DNA of 64,000 nucleotides from DATEDA01 sp050741515 (GTDB lineage Bacteria; Pseudomonadota; Gammaproteobacteria; Burkholderiales; SG8-39). The stretch is from NCBI GenBank assembly GCA_050741515.1, contig JBOIFD010000414.1, forward strand, positions 1-64,000. The letters run 5' to 3'. This document shows, piece by piece, positions 16,966 to 25,609 of the stretch (position 1 is its first letter; every line of letters begins with the position of its first letter). The notes under the pieces were generated by a model. That model did no database searches. It was not told the origin of the DNA and worked only from the letters and a program-made list of their open reading frames with translations. The position numbers were made by a program, and so were the translations under genes.

Positions 16966-18543
16966 CTACTTTTTCTCCACGTTCCAGAGCAGGTTGATGG
17001 GGGCGATGATCACGCCGGTGATGTTCGAGCGATACGCCGTCGGCAGGATGAACTGCCCGGTCGGGATGAAAGGCACGAACTCGAACGCCCGGCGCTGCAC
17101 CGCGTCGGCGGCCTTCTTGGAGCTCGCCGCATCGGAGGCGGCGAACCAGGCTTCGCGGAGTTCCTCCATCCTGGGATCGGTCGGCCAGCCGAACCAGGCC
17201 TTGTCGCCGGTGCCGCGCAGCGGAAAGTTGACCGCGGGATTGACCATGTCGGGACCCACCAGCCAGGTGTGGAAGATCGACCAGCCGCCGCGGTCGATCG
17301 GTTCCCTTACCGCGCGGCGGGTGATCAGCGTTCCCCAGTCGCCGGCCTGGATTTCGGCGTTCAGCCCGAGCTTCTTCAGGTTCTCCAGGGTGAGCAGGGA
17401 CTGGGAATGCACGATCGGCTGGTCGGTCGCATCGATGATGACGATCTTCTCGCCCTTGTAGCCGGACTCCTTGACCAGCTGCTTGGCCCTCTCGAGGTCG
17501 CGCTTGCCCTTGAGCGGCTCGGCGGAGACCTCGGACGCGAGCGGCGTGCCGCAGGTGAAGTACGAGTAGCACGGATGGCCGTTCTTCGGGTCGCCGGCGA
17601 TGCCGATCACGTAGTCCTGCTGATTGACGGCATAGAGGAGCGCCTGCCGCATTTTCGGATGGTTGAACGGCGGATAGAGGAAGTTGAAGCGGATCATGCC
17701 CATCGAGCCGAGCGGGTCGATGTTCTTGACCGTGATGTCCTTGTTCCGCGAGAGCAGGGGAATCAGGTCGGGCGGCATCTGCTCCCACCAGTCGGCCTCG
17801 CCGGCGTTGAGCGCGGCCGCGGCCGTCGCCGAATCCGGGATGTAGATCCACTCGACGCGGTCGACCTTGACGACCTTGCCGCCCGAGGCCCACGACGGCG
17901 CCTCCTTGCGCGGGATGTAGTCGGTGTTCTTGACATACACCACCTTGTTGCCCGGTACCCACTCGGCCTTGACGAACTTGAACGGCCCGGAGCCGGTCGC
18001 GTCGTCGATGTTCTTGAAGGCATCGGTCTTGGCGATGCGCTCGGGCATGATGAACGGCACGTTCGACGAGGGCTTGGCGAGCGCCTCGAGGGCGAGCGGG
18101 AACGGCCTCTTGAGCTGCAGCCGGAAAGTCTTGTCGTTGACCGCGCTCCACGACTGGGTCGCCTCCGCGAGCTTCTGGCCGAGCGCATCGCGCTTGGCCC
18201 AGCGCTCGATCGAGGCGATGCAGTCGGCCGAGCGCACCGGCTGGCCGTCGTGGAACTTGAGCCCGTCGCGCAGCGTGAAGGTGTAGGTCAGCTGGTCCTT
18301 GCTGATCTCGTGCCGGCCGACCATCTGCGGCTTGACCTGGAAGCTCGCGTCCATCGCGAACAGCGTGTCGTACACCATGTAGCCGTGGTTGCGCGTGATG
18401 TACGCGGTAGTGGCGATCGGATCGAGGATGCGCAGGTCCGCCTGCGGGATGAACTTCAGCACCTTCTGCTGCGCAACGGCGCCCATTGCCGGCATTGCGA
18501 CGAGCAGCCCTGCGACGACGACTCTCAGAAATCGATGGGTCAT
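16966..18543 (-). CDS. Second peptide-type periplasmic binding protein
   Basis: A 525-residue family-5 solute-binding protein. ATG 18543 is favoured because a GGGGAGG sequence stands upstream and because it overlaps the stop of the amidase gene (ATGA). Residues 1-25 form a Sec signal peptide ending near GAVAQ. The mature part shows family marks such as FKFIPQADLRILDP-like start, LRDGLKFHDGQPV and FEFVPFIPTGQF near the end. It differs clearly from the binding protein at 5141-6748, so the two importers probably take different ligands. Confidence 0.92.
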   Translation of the reverse strand: MTHRFLRVVVAGLLVAMPAMGAVAQQKVLKFIPQADLRILDPIATTAYITRNHGYMVYDTLFAMDASFQVKPQMVGRHEISKDQLTYTFTLRDGLKFHDGQPVRSADCIASIERWAKRDALGQKLAEATQSWSAVNDKTFRLQLKRPFPLALEALAKPSSNVPFIMPERIAKTDAFKNIDDATGSGPFKFVKAEWVPGNKVVYVKNTDYIPRKEAPSWASGGKVVKVDRVEWIYIPDSATAAAALNAGEADWWEQMPPDLIPLLSRNKDITVKNIDPLGSMGMIRFNFLYPPFNHPKMRQALLYAVNQQDYVIGIAGDPKNGHPCYSYFTCGTPLASEVSAEPLKGKRDLERAKQLVKESGYKGEKIVIIDATDQPIVHSQSLLTLENLKKLGLNAEIQAGDWGTLITRRAVREPIDRGGWSIFHTWLVGPDMVNPAVNFPLRGTGDKAWFGWPTDPRMEELREAWFAASDAASSKKAADAVQRRAFEFVPFIPTGQFILPTAYRSNITGVIIAPINLLWNVEKK

Positions 18544-19919
18544 GCCTCGCCTCCCCTTTCGGATGTGAACCGCCACGGCATGGTGTGCCATTCGGTTGTC
18601 GACTCGTAGGCTCGCGCCACCCGGAACAGCAGGCCCTCCTGCAGCCGGTCACCGACGACCTGCATGCCGATCGGCAGGCCTTGCGGGGCGGCGCCGCATG
18701 GAATCGAGATCGCCGGTAGCCCCGCGGAGCTAAACGGTATCATGAACTGGCGCTGGCGGTCGAAGAGCGGCGCGGGTGCATCGAGGCGCGGCGTGAGCAT
18801 CGGCAGCACCGGCGTCACGAGCGCGTCCACCTGCGCGAAGACCGCGCGGATCGCCGCCGCCTGATCGGCCCGCGCCGCCAATGCCTTACGGTAGCTCGGC
18901 GCGCTGATTTCCATGCCGCGGCGGATGTTCGCGCACACCACCGGGCCGAACACCTCGTCCGGGTTGCGACAGGCGCGGAACGCCTCGCCCAGGATGCGGT
19001 TGAACTCGAACAGCATGATCTCGAGCAGCGCGCCGTGGGCGAGCGGATCGGACACGCCGGGCACGTCGACTTCGCTCGCTTGCGCACCGAGCGCGCGGAG
19101 CTGCTCGACGGCCGCCGCCACCGCCTGCTCCACCTCGCGGTCGACGCCCATGGCGGAGAGCCCGCGCAGCACCCCGAGGCGAAGCCCCGCGATACCGGCT
19201 TCCAGGCCGGCGGCGTAGTCCTCCGCGGGGGCCATGGCGCGGAGCAGCAGGCTGCAATCGCGGACGCAACGCGCCAGCGGCCCCACCACGTCAAAGCTGA
19301 ACGACCGGGGAAACGAGCCCGCGACCGGAACTCGTCCGAAAGACGGTCGGATGCCGACGATGCCGGTGCACGCGGCCGGCACCCGGATCGAGCCGCCCGC
19401 GTCGGTCCCCACCGCCGCGAGCGCCATTCCGGATGCAACCGCGGCCGCCGCGCCGCTGGAAGATCCGCCGGGAGAATGATCGAGCGCCCACGGATTGCGC
19501 ACGTCGCCGTAGATCGCATTCTTTCCGGAGGTTCCGGCGGCGAACTCGTTCATGTTGGTCTTGCCGACCATGACGGCGCCGGCGGCGGCGAGCCGCGCGA
19601 CCGCGACGGCGTCGCTCGCCGGCACGCGATCGGCAAAGTACCGCGAGCCCACGGTGGTGCGCACGCCCGCGGTATCGAGGCAATCCTTGCAGGCGAACGG
19701 AATGCCGTGCAGCGGACCGCGGTCCGTTCCCGAGCGCAGCTCCCGATCGAGACGCGCGGCCTGCGCCAGCGCCGCATCGGCCGTCACGGTGAGGAAGGCG
19801 TTGAGCCGCGGCTGCAGCGCCTCGATGCGCTCCAGCGCCGCGCGGGTAAGCTGCACGCACGTCGTCCCGCCCGTACGCAACTCCTCGCCGGCAGCGTCGA
19901 TCGACGTCGGCAGGTCCAT
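18540..19919 (-). CDS. Amidase (amidase signature family), operon leader
   Basis: A 459-residue amidase signature enzyme, distinct from the one at 173-1627. The triad is complete: Lys78 in FACKDCLDT, cis-Ser153 in SPGGSSSGAA, nucleophile Ser177 in TDAGGSIRVP, again 24 residues apart. GTDAGGSIR with the GKTNMNEFA motif resembles GatA-like and AtzF-like amidases, but no gatB/gatC is present. It heads the operon amidase-binding protein-DppB-DppC-DppD-DppF and overlaps the binding-protein start by 4 bp, so import and hydrolysis are coupled. Start ATG 19919 lies 3 bp from a decayed tusA gene. Substrate unknown. Confidence 0.92.
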   Translation of the reverse strand: MDLPTSIDAAGEELRTGGTTCVQLTRAALERIEALQPRLNAFLTVTADAALAQAARLDRELRSGTDRGPLHGIPFACKDCLDTAGVRTTVGSRYFADRVPASDAVAVARLAAAGAVMVGKTNMNEFAAGTSGKNAIYGDVRNPWALDHSPGGSSSGAAAAVASGMALAAVGTDAGGSIRVPAACTGIVGIRPSFGRVPVAGSFPRSFSFDVVGPLARCVRDCSLLLRAMAPAEDYAAGLEAGIAGLRLGVLRGLSAMGVDREVEQAVAAAVEQLRALGAQASEVDVPGVSDPLAHGALLEIMLFEFNRILGEAFRACRNPDEVFGPVVCANIRRGMEISAPSYRKALAARADQAAAIRAVFAQVDALVTPVLPMLTPRLDAPAPLFDRQRQFMIPFSSAGLPAISIPCGAAPQGLPIGMQVVGDRLQEGLLFRVARAYESTTEWHTMPWRFTSERGGEA

Positions 19920-19922
19920 CGG

Positions 19923-20041
19923 TCAGAGCTCGATGGCCGAGCGGATGCCCGCGATCCCCGCCCCGGCGCAGGCCTTCTTAGCGCGCAAGCGCGGCAGCGG
20001 GCAGTTCAAGCCGCGGCGTCGAACTCCTTGTCGCAGTTCAT
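19923..20041 (-). pseudogene. tusA-like sulphur-carrier gene, frameshifted and truncated
   Basis: From ATG 20041 the minus strand reads MNCDKEFDAA and then stops. Restoring one missing base in the next codon gives FDA-R-GLNCPLPRLRAKKA, the N-terminal half of TusA with its CPxP sulphur-carrier motif. The pattern fits loss of one C from GCCCGC. After AKKA the second frame diverges from TusA and stops at 19923, so the C-terminal half (the TDPGS region) is also gone. It fills most of the 213-bp gap between prmB and the amidase. A longer overlapping frame (33 codons, 20006-20107) reads into the same remnant. A sequencing error could explain the frameshift but not the missing half. Confidence 0.7.
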
Positions 20042-20132
20042 CCGGTGATGTTCGCAGGCAAGGGTCTCGTAGTAAAGCCGGTCCTGTGTCGGCGGTGATC
20101 GCGCCATCAAACCGGCAGCCACGCAACCAGAT

Positions 20133-21041
20133 CTACTGACCTCGCGCAGCGAGCTCGGTCCGTCGGAGGAGGAACACCAGGCCTTGGCCGGCGCTCGTGG
20201 CAAGCCAGGTGAACGGCAGGCGCGGGAAGGCCTTTTCCAGCGTCTTGCGATTCGCGCCAATCTCCATTACGAGCACGCCGTTCGACGCCAGATGATCGCC
20301 GGCCTCGGCGAGCAGCCGCCGCACGAAGCTCAGCCCATCGCGTCCGCCGGCGAGCGCGAGGCGCGGCTCGGCGCGGTATTCCGCCGGCAGCCTGCGCATC
20401 TCGGTTGCCGGAACATAAGGCGGGTTGCAGAGGATGAGCTCGTACCGCTCGGGCAGCGCCGCGAACAGGTCCGATCTCACGGGGCGGATGCGCCTTCCGA
20501 GCCGATACGACTTCACGTTGCGTCGCGCGACGGCCAGCGCGGCCGCGGACACATCGGACGCGTCGACGCGCGCCCTGGGGAAGGCGAGGGCGGCGAGGAT
20601 CGCGAGACAGCCCGAGCCGGCGCCGAGATCGAGCACTCTCGTCGCCTCACCCCACGGCAGCCACGGCGCGAGCCGGTTCGGCACCAGCTCCGCGATGTGC
20701 GAGCGGGGGACGATGACGCGCCGGTCGACGTAGAAGCGGTGATTGGCGAGCCACGCCTCGCGCAGGACGTACGCCAGCGGTTCTCGCGTTGCAATGCGGC
20801 GCGCCGCCAGGCGCTCGAGCCGTCGTGCCACAGCAGCGGGTACCGGTCGTTCGAGGGCGCGCTCGAGCTCGCCGAAGGGAATTCGAAGGACGTGGCACAC
20901 CAGCCACGCGGCCTCATCACGCGCGGTGTGAGTGCCGTGACCGAAGAAGAGCTTTCCTCGCGCAAACCGCCGGGCGAGCTCCTCCCGCCACCCGCTGACG
21001 GTCCGTGGTCCGCTCTCGCGGCGCCTCGTCGTCCGCTTCAA
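20133..21041 (-). CDS. prmB: Ribosomal protein uL3 glutamine methyltransferase PrmB
   Basis: A 302-residue SAM-dependent methyltransferase that N5-methylates a glutamine of ribosomal protein uL3 (L3). The SAM motif is LDLGAGSGC (137-145) and the catalytic NPPY is at 206-209. The N-terminal helper domain carries LFFGHGTHTARDEA and VPRSHIAELV, which distinguish PrmB from PrmC. There is no ATG before the catalytic domain; the TTG at 21041, overlapping the dapE stop (TTGA), gives the expected length. Gene order dapC-dapD-pilU-dapE-prmB is usual in Betaproteobacteria. A decayed copy of part of it lies at 12925-12996. Confidence 0.9.
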   Translation of the reverse strand: MKRTTRRRESGPRTVSGWREELARRFARGKLFFGHGTHTARDEAAWLVCHVLRIPFGELERALERPVPAAVARRLERLAARRIATREPLAYVLREAWLANHRFYVDRRVIVPRSHIAELVPNRLAPWLPWGEATRVLDLGAGSGCLAILAALAFPRARVDASDVSAAALAVARRNVKSYRLGRRIRPVRSDLFAALPERYELILCNPPYVPATEMRRLPAEYRAEPRLALAGGRDGLSFVRRLLAEAGDHLASNGVLVMEIGANRKTLEKAFPRLPFTWLATSAGQGLVFLLRRTELAARGQ

Positions 21042-22165
21042 GCGAGCAGCTTCTCGAGCACGCGCTCGTAGATCCGCCGCAGCGGCTCGATGGCGGCGAG
21101 CTCGATGTGCTCGTTCAGCCTGTGGATGGACTGGTTGACCGGGCCGAATTCGACGACCTGCTGGCAGATCCGCGTGATGAACCGGCCGTCGGAGGTGCCC
21201 CCGGTCGTCGACACCTCGGCCGCGACGCCGGTGACTTCCCTGATGGCGGCGAGCGCGGCCGAAACCAGCTCGCCGCGGGGCGTGAGGAAAGGCTCGCCGC
21301 CGAGCGTCCATTCGATCGCGTAATCGACGCCGTGGCGCGTGAGAACCTCGTCCACTCGGGCCTTCAACCCTTCCGCGGCGCTGGCGGTCGAGAACCGGAA
21401 GTTGAACTGCAGCTCGAGCTCGCCCGGGATGACGTTCGTCGCGCCGGTTCCGCCGTGGACGTTGGAGACCTGCCAGCTCGTCGGCGGGAAGTCCGCAGTA
21501 CCGCGGTCCCACTGGGTGGCCACGAGCTCGGCGAGCGCCGGCGCAAGCTGGTGGATCGGGTTACGCGACCGGTCCGGATACGCAACGTGACCCTGGACGC
21601 CCTTTACGACCAGGCGTCCCGACAGCGAGCCGCGCCGGCCGTTCTTGATCATGTCGCCGAGCCGGTCGACCGACGTCGGCTCCCCCACGACGCAGTAGTC
21701 GATGCGCTCGCCGCGCCCCTCCAAGCGTTCAACGACCTTGACGGTCCCGTCGGTTGCGACGCCTTCCTCGTCCGAGGTGATCAGCAGCGCGATGGAGCCG
21801 CGGTGATCGGGTCGCGCGCGGACGAACGCCTCGGTCGCGGTGATGAACGCGGCGACGGAGGTCTTCATGTCCGCGGCGCCGCGTCCGAAGAGCTTTCCGT
21901 CACGCTCGGTCGGGACGAACGGATCCGATCGCCACTGCCCGAGCGGCCCGGTCGGCACGACGTCGGTATGGCCGGCGAAGCAGACGAGCGGAGGCTGCGT
22001 GCCGCGGCGCGCCCACAGGTTGGTGACGCCGTTGCTCACGAGCGGCTCGACGTGGAACCCGAGCGGGCGAAGCCGCGCCGCGAGCAGCTCCTGGCAGCCG
22101 CCGTCGTCGGGCGTAACCGAGCGCCGCGCGATGAGCGCGCGCGCGAGCTCGAGGGTGTCGCTCAT
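21038..22165 (-). CDS. dapE: Succinyl-diaminopimelate desuccinylase DapE
   Basis: A 375-residue zinc peptidase-family enzyme that removes succinate from N-succinyl-LL-diaminopimelate on the way to lysine and peptidoglycan DAP. Metal-site motifs are CFAGHTDVVPTG and GRGAADMKTSVA, with a further EEGVATDGT. ATG 22165 gives the usual MSDTLELARALI start; a TTG two codons earlier is possible. Its stop overlaps the prmB start. Partners dapD and dapC lie upstream in the same direction, with pilU between. Confidence 0.93.
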   Translation of the reverse strand: MSDTLELARALIARRSVTPDDGGCQELLAARLRPLGFHVEPLVSNGVTNLWARRGTQPPLVCFAGHTDVVPTGPLGQWRSDPFVPTERDGKLFGRGAADMKTSVAAFITATEAFVRARPDHRGSIALLITSDEEGVATDGTVKVVERLEGRGERIDYCVVGEPTSVDRLGDMIKNGRRGSLSGRLVVKGVQGHVAYPDRSRNPIHQLAPALAELVATQWDRGTADFPPTSWQVSNVHGGTGATNVIPGELELQFNFRFSTASAAEGLKARVDEVLTRHGVDYAIEWTLGGEPFLTPRGELVSAALAAIREVTGVAAEVSTTGGTSDGRFITRICQQVVEFGPVNQSIHRLNEHIELAAIEPLRRIYERVLEKLLA

Positions 22166-22229
22166 TCGCAAGGATCGTTCGCGCCGAAGGGTCCGGCGCG
22201 AAGTGTAGCGGTGAAGCGGGTCGGGCGCT

Positions 22230-23405
<1,176 letters not shown>

Positions 23406-23439
23406 GGTGGGTTCCCCTGAAGGACCGCGCCGCGAGCCG

Positions 23440-24261
23440 TCAGTCCCCTCTGAGCAGCTCGTTGATGCTGGTCTTCGCGCGCGTCTTGGCGTCGACCTGC
23501 TTCACGATTACGGCGCAATAAAGGCTGTATTTTCCGTCGGCCGAGGGTAGGGTACCAGGAACTACTACCGATCCGGCCGGCACCCGGCCATGCAGGATCG
23601 CGCCGGACGCCCGGTCGTAGATGCGGGTGCTCGCGCCGATGTACACGCCCATCGAGATCACTGCGTTCTCCTCGACGATCACGCCCTCGACGATCTCCGA
23701 GCGGGCGCCGATGAAGCAGTTGTCCTCGATGATGGTCGGGTTGGCCTGCAGCGGCTCGAGGACGCCGCCGATGCCCACCCCGCCCGAAAGATGCACGTTC
23801 TTGCCGATCTGCGCGCAGCTGCCGACGGTCGCCCAGGTGTCGACCATCGTCCCCTCGTCGACGTACGCGCCGATGTTGACGTAGGAGGGCATCAACACGA
23901 CGTTGCGCGCCACATACGCGCCGCGTCGCGCCACCGCTGGCGGCACCACCCGGAACCCGGCCGCGGCGAAATCCGCCGGCGCGTAGGCTCCGAACTTGAC
24001 CGGAACCTTGTCGTAGTAGCGGGTGAACGTCCCGGGAATCACCTGGTTGTCGCTCAACCGGAACGACAGCAGCACCGCTTTCTTGATCCATTGACGGGTC
24101 TGCCAGGCGCCAGCCAGCTTTTCCGCGACCCGAAGCTCGCCCCGGTCGAGCCTGGCGAGCACCGTGTCGACCGCCTCGCGGAGCTCCGGATCGGTCGTGG
24201 CGGGGGAAAGGTCCGCGCGGCGCTCCCACGCCGCTTCGATGACCGCCTGCAGTGCCGGCAT
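23440..24261 (-). CDS. dapD: Tetrahydrodipicolinate N-succinyltransferase DapD
   Basis: A 273-residue enzyme that transfers succinate from succinyl-CoA to tetrahydrodipicolinate. The N-terminal helical domain is followed by left-handed beta-helix hexapeptides (VNIGAYVDEGTMVDTWATVG, then IGKNVHLSGGVGIGG). ATG 24261 gives the standard MPALQAVIEAAW start and length; it lies 8 bp after the dapC stop. Downstream are pilU and dapE. Nothing unusual was seen in the active-site region. Confidence 0.94.
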   Translation of the reverse strand: MPALQAVIEAAWERRADLSPATTDPELREAVDTVLARLDRGELRVAEKLAGAWQTRQWIKKAVLLSFRLSDNQVIPGTFTRYYDKVPVKFGAYAPADFAAAGFRVVPPAVARRGAYVARNVVLMPSYVNIGAYVDEGTMVDTWATVGSCAQIGKNVHLSGGVGIGGVLEPLQANPTIIEDNCFIGARSEIVEGVIVEENAVISMGVYIGASTRIYDRASGAILHGRVPAGSVVVPGTLPSADGKYSLYCAVIVKQVDAKTRAKTSINELLRGD

Positions 24262-24269
24262 GACCCCTC

Positions 24270-25466
24270 TCAGATCGAGATTGAACGGGCGAACTCGGCG
24301 ATCCGGCGCACGCCCTCGAGGCACTCGTCCGGCGGCGCGACGAGCGCGACCCGGACGTACTGTCGGCCGGGGTTGGTCCCGTGCGCTTCGCGCGCGAGGT
24401 AGCTGCCCGGCAGGACACTGACATTATATTTCCCGTACAGGCCCCGCGCGAACGCCGCGTCGTCGATCGGCGTGCGGATCCAGAGATAGAACCCGCCCGC
24501 GGGCATTGCCGCCTCGAGCGGGGGCCGGATGACCGGCAGGGCGGCGGCGAACTTTTCCCGGTACAAGGCCCGGTTCGCCGCGACGTGAGCCTCGTCGCCC
24601 CAGGCCGCCTGGCTTGCGGCCTGGACGGCCGGGCTCATGGCGCTGCCGTGATAGGTCCGGTAGAGCAGGAACGCCTTGAGCACCGCGGCGTCCCCGGCCA
24701 CGAACCCCGACCGCATCCCCGGCACGTTCGAGCGCTTCGACAGGCTCGAGAACACCACCAGCCGCGCGAAGTCGCGCCGTCCGAGCCGCGCCGCAGCCTC
24801 GAGCGCGCCGAGCGGCGCACGGGCGTCGTCGAAGTAGAGCTCGGAGTAGCACTCGTCGGACGCGATCACGAACCCGTGCCGGTCGGAGAGCCCGAACAGG
24901 TGCTGCCACTCCGCGAGGGTCATCACGTGGCCGGTCGGATTCGCCGGCGAGCAGGTGTACAGGAGCTGGACCCGCGACCACGCGGCCGGCGGGATGGCGG
25001 CGTAGTCGATCGCGAAGCCCCGGGCGCGATCGGCGTTCGCGTACAGCGCGGCCGCCCCCGCGAGCAGGGCCGCGCCCTCGTAGATCTGGTAGAACGGGTT
25101 CGGACACAGCACCAGCGGGTCGCGCGCCCGGTCGACGACCACCTGGGCAATTGCGAACAGCGCCTCGCGCGAGCCGTTGATCGGCAGCACCTGCGTCCCG
25201 GGATCGACGCCCGAAAGCCGGTAGCGGCGGGCGAGCCAGCTCGCGATCGCCTCCCGGAGCGGCGCCGCGCCGATGGTCGGCGGGTACGCCGCGAGCCCGT
25301 CGAGGCCCCGGGTCAGCGCCTCCTTGATGAAGACGGGCGTCGGGTGCTTCGGCTCGCCGATCTGGAGACGGATGGGGGTGAAGCGGGCGTCCGGCGTCAC
25401 GCCGGCGAAGAGCTCGCGCAGCTTCTCGAACGGGTACGGCTGGAGCCTCGCGAGGTCTGGGTTCAT
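24270..25466 (-). CDS. dapC: N-succinyl-diaminopimelate aminotransferase DapC
   Basis: A 398-residue PLP-dependent aminotransferase (fold type I). The PLP lysine is Lys244 in SLSKRSNVPGMRSGF; other marks are SPANPTGHVMT and SDECYSELYF. ATG 25466 starts MNPDLARLQPYPFEKL, the usual DapC N-terminus. It is first gene of the dap operon, divergent from smc across 143 bp that include a TATAAT on this strand. It acts between DapD and DapE in the succinylase route to diaminopimelate. Confidence 0.92.
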   Translation of the reverse strand: MNPDLARLQPYPFEKLRELFAGVTPDARFTPIRLQIGEPKHPTPVFIKEALTRGLDGLAAYPPTIGAAPLREAIASWLARRYRLSGVDPGTQVLPINGSREALFAIAQVVVDRARDPLVLCPNPFYQIYEGAALLAGAAALYANADRARGFAIDYAAIPPAAWSRVQLLYTCSPANPTGHVMTLAEWQHLFGLSDRHGFVIASDECYSELYFDDARAPLGALEAAARLGRRDFARLVVFSSLSKRSNVPGMRSGFVAGDAAVLKAFLLYRTYHGSAMSPAVQAASQAAWGDEAHVAANRALYREKFAAALPVIRPPLEAAMPAGGFYLWIRTPIDDAAFARGLYGKYNVSVLPGSYLAREAHGTNPGRQYVRVALVAPPDECLEGVRRIAEFARSISI

Positions 25467-25528
25467 CGGCGCAAGCGTCGCGCGCTCGGGACGCGCCGGG
25501 TCGCGCCGGAAGCGACGCTCTGGAATGG

Positions 25529-25535
25529 TATTATA
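25529..25535. promoter_or_regulatory. Divergent dapC/smc promoter region, overlapping -10 hexamers
   Basis: The only AT-rich spot in the 143-bp divergent region. The minus strand carries TATAAT at 25530-25535 facing dapC; the plus strand carries TATTAT at 25529-25534 facing smc. No good -35 hexamer stands at 16-18 bases on either side. If both are used, the two polymerases would compete for the same site. Confidence 0.4.
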
Positions 25536-25609
25536 CGGCCCGCCTTGGATCGTCCCGACCAACCCTCGACAACCGCGGCGCACCGCGCCGCTGCCTGATC
25601 GTCGGTAAG

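Noticed and set aside
20006..20107. Independent 33-codon gene beginning MARSPPTQDRLYY
   Set aside because: Its last third is the start of the broken tusA gene in the same frame, so it is best read as upstream sequence running into a relic.
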